NCBI GenBank assembly: GCA_029268145.1 | Contig: JAJUHA010000015.1 | Span: 1 to 45,481, forward strand | Source: Sphingomonadaceae bacterium | Lineage (GTDB): Bacteria > Pseudomonadota > Alphaproteobacteria > Sphingomonadales > Sphingomonadaceae | Length of the DNA: 45,481 nucleotides | Reading direction: 5' to 3' | Shown here: piece after piece, positions 18,297-27,134 of the stretch | Position numbering within the stretch: the stretch's first letter is position 1 | Layout: every line of letters begins with the position of its first letter | The notes under the pieces: model-generated | Database searches by the model: none | What the model was told of the DNA's origin: nothing | Seen by the model: only the letters and a program-made list of their open reading frames with translations | Translations under genes and position numbers: made by a program

Positions 18297-19721
18297 GTGC
18301 GGGCAGGCTGGATCGGTTCGGCACTCTTCATGGCTAGCGGGGCTCTCCTGCTAGCGGCTGCGTTCGAACGTGGCACTCGCGACCTCGCCGCAGAGGTCGC
18401 ATCGGTGCGCGGCTTCGACGTCAGCCCCTCTGAGTCGACCTACTGCCCGGGTCCACCGGACCGCGAGGTCGCGCTTGGCACCATCGATCTCGCAAGCCCA
18501 CCTGCGCAGGCGAGCCTCGCGCTGCCCGATGCGCCCGATCCTCCTTTCGGCTTCACCCAGTATGACCTTAAGACGGGCATGCGCTACTCCTATGGCTTCG
18601 CCGTCGCCGACTTTGACTGCGACGGCATGCCCGATGTCAGCATGTTCGACAGCTACACCCTCACCCGCCGCCTCCTCGATCCGCGCGTCGGCGCCGTCGG
18701 ACTTATGCAGTGGAACGGCCGGTCTGCGCCGGTCGAAATCACCCTTGCCGACAGCTATCCGGAAATCGCAGATCGGCCGAACAATGTCGTTCTCTTCGAG
18801 CGGCACGTCCCGCTCGACGTCAACGGGGACAACTGGCCGGACATCGTCGGAGTGGTCAATTCGCATGCCGCCGTCGTCGCCTACCTCAATCCGGGCGCGC
18901 GCGGCCAGTTGTGGAGCCGCCTCTACCTGTCGACCTCCGTCCCGGCTCCCATCAACATCGCCGCCGGCGACATCGACGGCGATGGCCTTCCCGACCTGGT
19001 CGTCGCGATGCGCGACCAGCCCTCGACCGATCCGAACCCGGCGATCCGCGGCATCGTCTGGCTCCGCAATCCGGGGGGCGCCGGCCCCTGGGAGCAGGTC
19101 GAGGTCGGCGACAGCGCCTGGCTCGTCGATCCGCGCACGCTCGCCGTCGACGACATCGACGGTGACGGCCGCCCCGACATCGTCGCGTCCGACAATTCGA
19201 CGGGCCGCCTCGCCTGGTGGCGGAACCCGGGTGCAGGCGGCACCTGGGAGTCCCGGACCATTCCCGGCGTTCTCCCCATCCACGGCCATTTTGGCGAGGT
19301 TCGCGATTTCGACGGCGACGGCCGGCCCGACATCCTCCAGCCGGTCTACCAGGGGGTCGTGATCGCCCGGAACCTCGACGGCGGCGCCAGCTGGCAGATC
19401 GTCCCCGTCGCCAGCTTCGCCATGGAGCCGCGCAAGATCGTCGTCGCCGACGCCCGCACCGCCGACATGGACGGCGATGGCCTCGCCGATGTTCTGGTGT
19501 CGATCTCGGTCAATTCCGTCAGCTTCAACGCCCGCAGCGGCGGCGGGCTCTACATGCTCCGCCAAGCCGGCGGCTCCTGGGTTCCCGAGAAGATCTACGA
19601 GGAAGACAGCAGCACCATCGGGTCTGCCGTGCTTGACTATGATGCCAATGGCGCGGCCGATCTGATCCTCAACTCCGAGTATCAGAGAAATGGCGTCTCA
19701 CTCTTCGTCAACGACCGCTAG
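18297..19721 (+). CDS. Secreted FG-GAP/VCBS repeat protein
   Basis: A 474-residue protein with a signal-peptide-like start (VRAGWIGSALFMASGALLLAAA). It has seven calcium-loop repeats of the form D-x-D-x-D/N-G-x-x-D: FDCDGMPD, VNGDNWPD, IDGDGLPD, IDGDGRPD, FDGDGRPD, MDGDGLAD and a degenerate YDANGAAD. These repeats build a beta-propeller, as in integrin alpha chains and bacterial VCBS proteins. The GTG at 18297 is chosen because GGAGGG lies just upstream; ATG 18210 and GTG 18273 would give longer leaders. It is alone on the plus strand inside the polysaccharide cluster, converging on the flippase with a 4-base overlap. It may bind surface polysaccharide; that is inference. Confidence 0.85.
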   Translation: MRAGWIGSALFMASGALLLAAAFERGTRDLAAEVASVRGFDVSPSESTYCPGPPDREVALGTIDLASPPAQASLALPDAPDPPFGFTQYDLKTGMRYSYGFAVADFDCDGMPDVSMFDSYTLTRRLLDPRVGAVGLMQWNGRSAPVEITLADSYPEIADRPNNVVLFERHVPLDVNGDNWPDIVGVVNSHAAVVAYLNPGARGQLWSRLYLSTSVPAPINIAAGDIDGDGLPDLVVAMRDQPSTDPNPAIRGIVWLRNPGGAGPWEQVEVGDSAWLVDPRTLAVDDIDGDGRPDIVASDNSTGRLAWWRNPGAGGTWESRTIPGVLPIHGHFGEVRDFDGDGRPDILQPVYQGVVIARNLDGGASWQIVPVASFAMEPRKIVVADARTADMDGDGLADVLVSISVNSVSFNARSGGGLYMLRQAGGSWVPEKIYEEDSSTIGSAVLDYDANGAADLILNSEYQRNGVSLFVNDR

Positions 19722-21007
19722 TCCCGCGCTGACGGGATAGGAAGCCGCGGCCGGAACTCCGGGTGGCGGCGCCAGGCGGTGATGCACGCCGCAATCAGGA
19801 TCGCGCCGGTCAGGCCATAGGCGAGGCTGCGCAGCCCGGCCACGCCCATGAGATCGAGCGGGACAAGCCCGGCCCAGCCAAGGCCCAGTCCGGCAAGCGT
19901 CAGCCCCGTGCCCGCCCCATAGGCGATCCAGAAAGCCCGGTAGGCGATGAGCACGTTGAACATGATGGCAAGCGGGCTTGCGAGCGTAAAGAGGATGAGG
20001 CCGGGAAGGATCGCAAGCACAAAAGGGAAGTCAATCGCCCGATCGGGAAAGGAGAGGGCAAGCAGAGGCGGACCAAGCCCAACTGTCGCGACCACCGCCA
20101 CAAGACAATAACCACTTGTGAGTCCCAGGGCCGCACCCATTTCCAGCCCGGTTCGCAGCACGTCTGACTGCCTCGTAAGCACCAACCGGCGAAGGAAGAT
20201 CGGCTCGAGGGCGTTCGGGACCAGCTGGAAGAGCGTGATGTAAAGATAGGCGAGGAACAGCCGGCCTAGGTTCTCGACCCCCAGCCTCTCGGTGACATAG
20301 GCGCGTTCGGCGACCATCGCCAGCTGGAGTCCCAGCCCCACGGCGAACAGCGCGAAGCCAGCCGCAAAAGTGCGCGAAATCAGGCCGCTGCCCGATGGCC
20401 CGGGCCTGGGCCGCAGCACGGGGTTCCAGGTTAGCGCAAGCACTACGAATAGGACCGGTTGGAGCGCGATCGCTGCCACGATCGCCCCTAGCGGCGCCAC
20501 AGACGCGGCCGCTAGCGGCACTAGGGAGCCCAGCGCCGCCACCAGCGACAGCCGATTGAGACCGGCCAGCGCGCCTTCAGCCAGCATTTGGTTGCTGACC
20601 CAGGTCCGGGCAAGAGTCGCGACTCCGGCAATGAGCCCGGCAAGCAGCAGCAGGGCCCAGTCCGCCCGCCCGACGAGAAGCCAGTCCAGACCGGCCGCCA
20701 GCGCGGCAAGTCCCGACAGTGCGCCGATCAGGCCCCAGGCCATCCGGTTCAGCGCGGCCGACCTCTCGGAGTCGCCTTCACATAGTAGCCGGTAGCCGCC
20801 GTTCCAAAGCCCGAAGTGGAGCAGCCCGATCACGAGAACCGCGGTCTGGACTAGCGTCACTTGTCCGAGCGCGCTTGTGTCGAGAATGTGCAAAGCGAAC
20901 AGGCTGCGACCCAGCATTACTGCGTTCGACAGGACGCTCACGGCCACGAACAGGACCCGCTGGTCGGAGAGCCAGCGCGTCCACCCCGGTCGGGCGCGGT
21001 CAGCCAA
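19718..21007 (-). CDS. Wzx-like polysaccharide flippase
   Basis: A 429-residue protein with about twelve hydrophobic segments and short loops, matching the MATE/Wzx oligosaccharide flippase layout. An early LFALHILDTSALGQVTLVQTA segment and FNVLIAYRAFW late in the chain are typical. It would move undecaprenyl-linked repeat units to the periplasm for the polymerase. The start appears to be a TTG at 21007 overlapping the upstream stop by 8 bases. Codon use is less G/C-biased than in neighbours (CTA, AGA and ATA occur), a possible sign of different origin. It is the last gene of the 20-kb minus-strand run. Confidence 0.85.
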   Translation of the reverse strand: MADRARPGWTRWLSDQRVLFVAVSVLSNAVMLGRSLFALHILDTSALGQVTLVQTAVLVIGLLHFGLWNGGYRLLCEGDSERSAALNRMAWGLIGALSGLAALAAGLDWLLVGRADWALLLLAGLIAGVATLARTWVSNQMLAEGALAGLNRLSLVAALGSLVPLAAASVAPLGAIVAAIALQPVLFVVLALTWNPVLRPRPGPSGSGLISRTFAAGFALFAVGLGLQLAMVAERAYVTERLGVENLGRLFLAYLYITLFQLVPNALEPIFLRRLVLTRQSDVLRTGLEMGAALGLTSGYCLVAVVATVGLGPPLLALSFPDRAIDFPFVLAILPGLILFTLASPLAIMFNVLIAYRAFWIAYGAGTGLTLAGLGLGWAGLVPLDLMGVAGLRSLAYGLTGAILIAACITAWRRHPEFRPRLPIPSARD

Positions 21008-22334
21008 GCACGGCGCCCCGGATCGCCGCCAGAACCCGCGCCCGGTTCGCCTCGCCGTAGAGACCGGCGTGCGGGAAAGGGTTGCCCGGCACCGAGGCTT
21101 CCGCCATGCGCGCGACGAAGTCCTCGAGCGCGTCGGGCGCGGTCTCGGGCACCCGAGCCGGCGCCCGCAGCAGGGCCTTGAGCTCCGGCCAGCCCTCGAT
21201 GCGGATCACGCCGGGGTAGATGTCGTAGAAGATCTCGCCCAGCACATAGACGGCATGGCCCAGCGCCACCGCTTCCCAGCCGACGGTGCTGGTCAGCGTC
21301 ACCACCCGGGCGCCGCGCGCCAGCACCTCGCGGCCATGGACTTCGGCCGGAAGGAAGAAGAGCCCGCTCGCCTCCCGGCGCAGCTTCTGGAACTTGGCAC
21401 GCAGCAGCGCCCCGGCGTCGACCGGATGCTCCTTCACCACCAGCACCTGCTCGGGCGTCAGGCACTTCAGGATATTCTCGATCGTCGCCACCTGGTTGGC
21501 GTGGAAGGTCGACATGTAGTTGAGCGTCGCCTCCGGCTCCTGGTGGAGCGGGTAGAAGATGATCTCGCGGCCCGCCGGCACATCCTCCAGCCGGTCGTAG
21601 CGGCGCACCAGGCCGGCGAGCGCGATCTCGACCCGCTTGCCGAACTCCTCGCGGTAATCCTCGTAGCGGAATGGCGCGCCGGGCCGCATGCGCATCTGCC
21701 ACTGCAGCCAGCGCACCAGCCCCGCCGCGAGCAGCCTGAGGGCCGGCGGCCGCTTCAGCCCGCGCACGTAGAAGGGCTGATAGTCCTTCGCCTTCAGCTG
21801 GGCGACATAGGTGCGCGCCGCCGCCCGCGCGGAGTCGGATGGGTCCGGCAGCTGCAGGTGCCGCCCCGACAGGCTCAGGGGGTCGGGGAGCCAGTAGAAC
21901 AGATCCTCGACCACGCAGTTCATGCCGGCGAGATAGCGGATGCCGCGCTTCTCCGCCTCGATCAGGAGCACTTCGGAAATCTCGATCGCTACCAGCTCGT
22001 TCACCACCGCGGCCGGCCGGTGCGCGTCGAGGAGATCGGCCCAGAAGCGGATCATCTTGCCCAGGAGCCGCCGCCGCGTCTCGCCGTCGAACCGGCCGAG
22101 GAAGCGGTCTGCCATCCATGAGCTTCGGAGATAGCCCTCCGGCACGGGCGCTGGCGAAAGACTGTCCACCATCTCCTCGAAGCAGGCGGCAACCGGCTGT
22201 CCGCGCGCCTCGACCTGCCGGCGTTCGGCCCGGGTCAGGGTCACGAACACGCTTTCCCAGTCGTCGCAGGCAAGGGTCGGGAAATAGTCGGCCTGGTAGC
22301 CGCGGGCAAAGAAGAGGAGGGTGGGGCGCGCCAC
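21000..22334 (-). CDS. Capsule-polysaccharide-type glycosyltransferase
   Basis: A 444-residue soluble protein starting LLFFARGYQADYFPTL. The C-terminal half carries REIIFYPLHQEPEATLNYM, EQVLVVKEHPVDA and VTLTSTVGWEAVALGHAVYVLG, then FYDIYPGVIRI. This order (PLHQEPE, KEHP, then a Thr/Ser-rich turn with WEA) is that of the capsule_synth (KpsS/KpsC-like) GT-B family, which includes Kdo transferases. It probably adds a sugar to the repeat unit or a lipid acceptor. The start is GTG at 22334 with a good GAAAGG ribosome-binding site; the stop overlaps the flippase start by 8 bases. Confidence 0.8.
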   Translation of the reverse strand: MARPTLLFFARGYQADYFPTLACDDWESVFVTLTRAERRQVEARGQPVAACFEEMVDSLSPAPVPEGYLRSSWMADRFLGRFDGETRRRLLGKMIRFWADLLDAHRPAAVVNELVAIEISEVLLIEAEKRGIRYLAGMNCVVEDLFYWLPDPLSLSGRHLQLPDPSDSARAAARTYVAQLKAKDYQPFYVRGLKRPPALRLLAAGLVRWLQWQMRMRPGAPFRYEDYREEFGKRVEIALAGLVRRYDRLEDVPAGREIIFYPLHQEPEATLNYMSTFHANQVATIENILKCLTPEQVLVVKEHPVDAGALLRAKFQKLRREASGLFFLPAEVHGREVLARGARVVTLTSTVGWEAVALGHAVYVLGEIFYDIYPGVIRIEGWPELKALLRAPARVPETAPDALEDFVARMAEASVPGNPFPHAGLYGEANRARVLAAIRGAVLG

Positions 22335-22373
22335 GGTGACCTTTCGAGCGGGAATGAACCTAAGGTCGGCAGG

Positions 22374-23219
22374 TCAGACGCGAAGCAGCCGGGCCAGCCA
22401 GGGACGGTCGAGATCGGGGCGCACTGTCTCTGCCACCTTGAGAAGGCGCTCTCGATTGGCGGTGACGAGTTCGATGGGCGGCACAAAGGGCCGGTCCGTG
22501 TTGAACGTCACGAACAGCGCCAGTCTGGGGACTTTGCACCGGCTGCCAAAGTGCCAGCAGGCCGAGGGGTCGACCCAGACGGAACGGCCGGCGTTTGCGA
22601 GGAACCGCCGGATCTGGCCGTCGCCAAGCTCGCGGTAGAAGCGGTCATCCGCGATTCGCCTGATGATCGCAGTTCCGGCGATATTCCGGCTCTGGATTCT
22701 GTTGACGAACGTAAACGGGCCGCAGTCATCGTCGATCACGTCGGTCAGGTAGGTGATGCTATGGAGCGAACGATTGTCGCCATAGTCGCGATGCCAGTAC
22801 TGGCTGGCGTCAAGCCGGTCTGTGGGCCAGCTATACAGTAGTTGGATACTGTCAAGTATGACCCGGCCGTCGAAATAGTCGTCGGCAACATCCAGGATTT
22901 CTGGAGAGAAGGCGAACTTCATGAGCGGATTGCCGGCGTCGAGATCGTCCTCGCCGAGCAGGTTCGCGAACGGATGCCCGCCGGCCTTTGGCACAACCGC
23001 TGCAATGCGGTCGGCGCAGCGCGCCCAGACTTCGGCCACGTCCCCGGAGGACATGGAAGGTCCATCCGCATGGCCGTCGCGGGCGATGCGCGCGGTCACC
23101 GCCAGCCGATGTGCCGGGCCCGATACCGGGGCGTGCGCCCGCGTCAATTTCCCGACATAGCGCAGCGGCACAAGCCGCCAGCGCAGGAAAGAAGCCGCCT
23201 CAAAAACCGACACCATCAT
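22374..23219 (-). CDS. Phytanoyl-CoA dioxygenase-like protein
   Basis: A 281-residue protein resembling PhyH-type Fe(II)/2-oxoglutarate dioxygenases. QYWHRDYGDNRSLHSITYLTDV supplies the HxD metal motif, GPFTFV follows in the jelly-roll core, and the distal His is in SACWHFGSRCK with a downstream Arg for 2-oxoglutarate. Family members hydroxylate many small molecules; in surface polysaccharide clusters the substrate is usually a sugar or lipid intermediate, here unknown. The ATG at 23219 overlaps the previous stop in ATGA. Codon use is lower in G/C than in the Pse genes. Confidence 0.78.
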   Translation of the reverse strand: MMVSVFEAASFLRWRLVPLRYVGKLTRAHAPVSGPAHRLAVTARIARDGHADGPSMSSGDVAEVWARCADRIAAVVPKAGGHPFANLLGEDDLDAGNPLMKFAFSPEILDVADDYFDGRVILDSIQLLYSWPTDRLDASQYWHRDYGDNRSLHSITYLTDVIDDDCGPFTFVNRIQSRNIAGTAIIRRIADDRFYRELGDGQIRRFLANAGRSVWVDPSACWHFGSRCKVPRLALFVTFNTDRPFVPPIELVTANRERLLKVAETVRPDLDRPWLARLLRV

Positions 23220-23782
23220 CCATCCGTTCTGCTTACGCCCAACACGTCCGTCCCGGGTGCAGGAAGATGCGCCACCCATTCATCATCCACCTCGGTCCGA
23301 ATGCGCCGGGCCGGGATCCCCGCGTACAGACCCGGTTCGGTGATCGAACGGTTGACCAACGACATCGCTGCAATCACGACATTGTCGCAGATGTCGATCG
23401 GTCCGATCACGACCGAGTTCGCGCCGATTACCACATTATCCCCGAAAACGAAGACCCGTCGCTCGGCGTGGCGCTGAAGATACTCGGGATCATTCGGCTT
23501 GCGCGCTACTAGCTTCACACCACTCATAATGGCCAGCCGGCCGCGGCCGACGATCCCGTTCCCGCCGAGCAGGACCCCGGTCGGATGCGCGATGGACAGA
23601 AGCGGTGCGTCGATCGCAAAGGATCGAAGATCGATGGCATAGAGCATCAGGAGCAGCCGGTCGAGGATGGCTGCGAGGCCACGACCAGCCATGCCGCCCT
23701 GGAAATGCAGGGCGCGACAAATCCGAATATGCAGCCGGACGAACCGCTCGATCAGCCAGAATTTGTTCAACAGAGCCTTCAT
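23216..23782 (-). CDS. Hexapeptide acyltransferase, serine-acetyltransferase-like
   Basis: A 188-residue protein with an N-terminal basic, partly amphipathic region (MKALLNKFWLIERFVRLH) and a left-handed beta-helix from about residue 65. SIAHPTGVLLGGNGIVG is followed by isoleucine-patch repeats FGDNVVIGANSVVIGPIDICDNVVIAAMSLV, ending in GLYAGIPARRI. The HPTG block with this end resembles serine O-acetyltransferase-like sugar acetyltransferases. It overlaps the PhyH-like gene downstream by four bases (ATGA) and lies 21 bases after the Gfo/Idh gene, so the two may modify the same sugar. The substrate is unknown. Confidence 0.82.
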   Translation of the reverse strand: MKALLNKFWLIERFVRLHIRICRALHFQGGMAGRGLAAILDRLLLMLYAIDLRSFAIDAPLLSIAHPTGVLLGGNGIVGRGRLAIMSGVKLVARKPNDPEYLQRHAERRVFVFGDNVVIGANSVVIGPIDICDNVVIAAMSLVNRSITEPGLYAGIPARRIRTEVDDEWVAHLPAPGTDVLGVSRTDG

Positions 23783-23803
23783 CGTCCAACCCCGTATCGC
23801 GCC

Positions 23804-24889
23804 TCAGGCCGGCCGGCCTGCGGTGATCGCCTCGATGACCAGTTTGGCCGGCACTTCGTCGGGCGGCACGGCCGCCCCTCCCCGGCGGTTGCTTTCGACC
23901 GCCGCGAACAGCAGGCGCTGCGCCATGAGGATGTCCCGCTTCCACCGCGCATTGGCCGCGCACCGCTCCACGTCTCCATCGAGACAGGCGGTCAGTTCGA
24001 GAAGGGCCGCGAGCGTGCCGACCGGCGCAGCTTCCGCCGAAAGCGGCAGTGGACGCCACGCCGGATAGCCCTCGCCCTCGGCCGTGGAGAGCCGCGTCAG
24101 CCGGTGGCCATCGGCCTCGACCGCAACAGCGCCGGTCTCGCCGGCGAGCACGAGATCGCAGCCCGGCTGCCGCGTGATCCGCCCGACGAGTCCGTCGGCG
24201 AATTGCATTGCCGCGGCCGCGACCCCCGGGTCGGAGAGGATCCGGAGCGGCTCCCCCGGCGCCGTCTCCACGCCGTCGAGCAACGCCGAGACGGCAACCA
24301 CGTCCCGCTCGCCGGCCGCGAACAGGAGCAGGTCGAGGCTGTGCGGATGGGTCCAGAACAGCCTGCCCGCTCCCATGTGCACCGAGACCTCGAGCAGCCG
24401 CCCGTGCTGCCCGCTCGCCGACTCCGCCAGCGCCGCGCGGTAGGGCGGCAGCAGCCGGCGGATCGCGCCCCAGGTCACGTGCACGTCCGGCCGCGCGAAC
24501 AGAGCGTCCAGCGCTGCAAGCTCCGCCACGCTGTTGCACAGCGGCTTCTCGACATGGAGCGCGCGCACGCCGGCCTCGATTGCCGCCTCGATGAGGGCAG
24601 CGCGCCCGGGAGTGCGCGTGGCAAGGCACAGCAGCTCGGGCCGGACCTCCTCGAGCAGGGCCAGCGGGTCGGTGAACCACCGTGCTGCGCCATATGCCGC
24701 GGCGGCGCGCCGGGCCGCCTCGGCGTCCATGTCCGCCACTGCCACGAGGTCGAGACCGGGGTGCGCCACGACCGCCTCCGCGTGCGCCAGCGGGAACCAG
24801 CAGGCCGGCGCGTGCGCCCGCACGCCCGCGCTGGTGAAGGCGCCCATCCGCCCGCACCCGATGACCGCCGCCCGCCGCGGCGCTACCAT
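23804..24889 (-). CDS. Gfo/Idh/MocA-family oxidoreductase
   Basis: A 361-residue protein with AAVIGCGRMGAFTSAGV at the N-terminus, ALHVEKPLCNSVAEL (EKP motif) near residue 115, and a C-terminal domain with FWTHPHSLDLLLFAAGE, in which the His of THPHSLD takes the place of the family's catalytic His. It overlaps the preceding dehydrogenase gene by 7 bases (its ATG overlaps the TAG stop); a GTG at 24898 is the alternative. The dehydrogenase-Gfo/Idh pair matches the two halves of a known single-chain two-domain oxidoreductase found in polysaccharide clusters, so the two may act together. The exact substrate is not readable. Confidence 0.83.
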   Translation of the reverse strand: MVAPRRAAVIGCGRMGAFTSAGVRAHAPACWFPLAHAEAVVAHPGLDLVAVADMDAEAARRAAAAYGAARWFTDPLALLEEVRPELLCLATRTPGRAALIEAAIEAGVRALHVEKPLCNSVAELAALDALFARPDVHVTWGAIRRLLPPYRAALAESASGQHGRLLEVSVHMGAGRLFWTHPHSLDLLLFAAGERDVVAVSALLDGVETAPGEPLRILSDPGVAAAAMQFADGLVGRITRQPGCDLVLAGETGAVAVEADGHRLTRLSTAEGEGYPAWRPLPLSAEAAPVGTLAALLELTACLDGDVERCAANARWKRDILMAQRLLFAAVESNRRGGAAVPPDEVPAKLVIEAITAGRPA

Positions 24890-25878
24890 GCAAGGCACAT
24901 GGTCAGCTGCCCGGGCGCGCGGGCAAGCAGCGCGGCATAGGCGTCCGCCAGCCGCTCGGCCGGCATGGCGTGCGCCGTGAAGGGCGCGGCATCGAGCCGG
25001 CCGTCGGCCATCGCCCGCAGCAGGAAGGCGAGATTCTCGCGCTCGTTGAAGCGGGCGAAGCCGCGCGGATCCGGATGCTCGGGGGACGCTCCGACCGCCT
25101 CGATCCGCAGCTGCTTCGTGTAGAAGTGCGCGCTCGGAAGCGGATTCCCGGCCGGCGGTGGCAGCCCGCGCCCGGGGAATCCCAGCACCGCAACCGTCCC
25201 GCGCTGCCCGGCAAGCCGCAGCGCGAGGGCGAATTCCTCCCAGCCATTGGCGGTCAGGACCACCACGTCCGCCTTGTCCGCGGGCGAATCCTCCGTGGCC
25301 TCCGCCCGCGTCCCGGCCCAGCGCGCCCCGGCAGCGCGGGCCAGCGCCCGCAGCGCCTCCTGCCCGGAGACCGCCGCGACCTCGGCTCCGGAGAGCCGGG
25401 CGCAGGCCACCGCCGCAATCCCCAGCGCGCCCAGCCCCACCACCGTCACCCGCGATCCGGCGCGCACCCCGGCCCGCAGCACGGCATTGTAGCCCAGGTG
25501 GAAGAGATAGGCGACCGAGGCGGTCGCATCGTCGAGCCCGGCGGGCACGACGGCGAGCACGTCGGCGTCAGCAAGGTGCATGGCCGAGCGGTGCGAGGTG
25601 AAGGAGAGCACCCGGTCCCCGGGCCGCGCCCGGCTGGCGCCCGGGCCCGAGGCGAGCACTTCGGCGACATGGCAGTAGCCGACGAGTCGGGGATAGGCCG
25701 GGCCGGGCCGGAGCGGGGGCGCGCCGGTCCAGGCGGCAAGCTCGGTGCCGGGCGAAACGGCGGAGACGCGCGCCCGGCACAGGTGCGTCCCCGGCGGGGG
25801 CGGGCCGAGCCTCTCCTCGCGCCAGACGAGGCGGCCCGGTCCTTCGAGCCAGGCGGTGCGTGCCGGTAGCGGATCCAT
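24883..25878 (-). CDS. Zinc-ligand-less MDR-family dehydrogenase
   Basis: A 331-residue medium-chain dehydrogenase/reductase. The N-terminal GroES-like part has RARVSAVSPGTELAAW, where zinc alcohol dehydrogenases have a Cys (CGTD), and RPGDRVLSFTSH; the structural-zinc Cys quartet is also missing. The Rossmann part has VTVVGLGALGIAAVACARLSGA, and the tail has FTAHAMPAERLADAYAAL. It therefore looks zinc-independent, like the SPGTEL-type MDR proteins. The ATG at 25878 shares one base with the upstream stop. See the entry at 23804 for its partner. Confidence 0.8.
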   Translation of the reverse strand: MDPLPARTAWLEGPGRLVWREERLGPPPPGTHLCRARVSAVSPGTELAAWTGAPPLRPGPAYPRLVGYCHVAEVLASGPGASRARPGDRVLSFTSHRSAMHLADADVLAVVPAGLDDATASVAYLFHLGYNAVLRAGVRAGSRVTVVGLGALGIAAVACARLSGAEVAAVSGQEALRALARAAGARWAGTRAEATEDSPADKADVVVLTANGWEEFALALRLAGQRGTVAVLGFPGRGLPPPAGNPLPSAHFYTKQLRIEAVGASPEHPDPRGFARFNERENLAFLLRAMADGRLDAAPFTAHAMPAERLADAYAALLARAPGQLTMCLAW

Positions 25879-27134
25879 CAGTCGGGCCATCCCCTGCCGA
25901 CGAGGATGTAGCGGTCGCCCCCCTCGGGGCCGTCCGGGTCGCGCTCGCGCCGGTCGTTGGTGATGAAGCCGATGTCGGGCGCGGTCACCTCCGGCTCGTC
26001 CACCAGCGTGCTCCAGCCGCGGAAGCGCCAGCGCCCCGGCGCCACCTCCTCCCACCAGCGCGGGTTCCTGTGCCGGTCCATCACGAAGCGCAGCGCATGG
26101 GGCTCCATGCCGATCCATTCGCAGAAGCGCTCCACATGCGCTGGCGGCTGCTGCTCGTGGGCGCGGACGAGCGCCAGCCCCTGGGCGCGGGTGAGGCGCC
26201 CGTGGCGGATCTCGCGGCTGGCGTGGTCGGTCACGCGCGCGTAGCCGTGCTTCAGCAGCTTCAGATGATCGTGCAGATCCATGTGGTTGAAGCAGTCCAC
26301 ATGGTCGTAGCTGTCGAAGGTGCGGGAAAAGCGGCTCGTGCGATAGCCATGGCTGCGGATCATCGCCTCGTGCTGCGCCTTGGGATCCCAGCGCACGAAG
26401 TTGCCGAGATAGAGGCCGCGCACGCCCACGGCGTGGAGGGCGGCATCGTCCGGGTAGCGCCAGGGCTCCACATCCTCGTCGGTCAGCGTGTCGAACAGGG
26501 TCAGGAGGTCCGGCCCCTCGCGGCCCATCAGGTCATGGTCATGCCGGTAGCGGCGCGTCATCTCGACCTCGTGATGATGGCTGAACTGGCCAACCTGCTC
26601 GAGCCCCTGGTGCGCCCCCCAGAGGATGAGCGGGATCCGGTGCGAAACGGCCACCTGCACCGGCCAGACCGACTGCCCGGCCAGGATGTGCCAGTGGATC
26701 GACCCCATCAGCCGGAGCGTCGTCCGCGTCACCCGCCGGACCAGCTGCGGGTTGACGGTCTTCTGGAGCAGGTCCACGTCGAAGCGGATCCGCAGGTTGG
26801 CGAGGTTGCGGATGCCGAGCGGCGTGTTGGTCTGCCGGTTGTAGCTGACGGCCAGCGGGTTGAGCCCGAGCCGCTCCTTGACGAGGTGCATCACGAAGTA
26901 GCTGTCGCCGGCCCCCGTCACTGGCACGATGCAGTCGTGCGCCTCGCCCGTCCGCGAGCGGTAGGGTGCCACCAGCTCCTCCAGCCGGCGCCAGCGTTCC
27001 TCCCAGTCGAGCCGGTCCTTCTCCTCATGGACCCGGCAGCCCGAGCAGATGCCGTCGGCGTCGATGACGAGCCCGAGCGGATGGGTCTCGGCGTAAAGGC
27101 AGCGCCGGCAGATGGCGGGCGGCGGCGCGCTCAT
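25878..27134 (-). CDS. WbuX/WbpG-type amidotransferase, degenerate PP-loop
   Basis: A 418-residue protein of the N-acetyl sugar amidotransferase family (WbpG, WbuX, PseA), which uses ATP and ammonia to turn an acetamido group into acetamidino. It carries the family's zinc-type Cys pairs, C9/C12 and C30/C33, and downstream family stretches PLAVSYNRQTNTPLGIRNLANLRIRF, LGNFVRWDPKAQH and DHLKLLKHGYARVTDH. Its PP-loop, however, reads PVTGAGDSYF (residues 71-80) where active family members have GVSGGKDST: the Lys is lost. It may be a subfamily, a catalytically altered paralogue, or a regulatory partner of the protein at 28506. It overlaps the HisF-like gene by four bases. Confidence 0.82.
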   Translation of the reverse strand: MSAPPPAICRRCLYAETHPLGLVIDADGICSGCRVHEEKDRLDWEERWRRLEELVAPYRSRTGEAHDCIVPVTGAGDSYFVMHLVKERLGLNPLAVSYNRQTNTPLGIRNLANLRIRFDVDLLQKTVNPQLVRRVTRTTLRLMGSIHWHILAGQSVWPVQVAVSHRIPLILWGAHQGLEQVGQFSHHHEVEMTRRYRHDHDLMGREGPDLLTLFDTLTDEDVEPWRYPDDAALHAVGVRGLYLGNFVRWDPKAQHEAMIRSHGYRTSRFSRTFDSYDHVDCFNHMDLHDHLKLLKHGYARVTDHASREIRHGRLTRAQGLALVRAHEQQPPAHVERFCEWIGMEPHALRFVMDRHRNPRWWEEVAPGRWRFRGWSTLVDEPEVTAPDIGFITNDRRERDPDGPEGGDRYILVGRGWPD

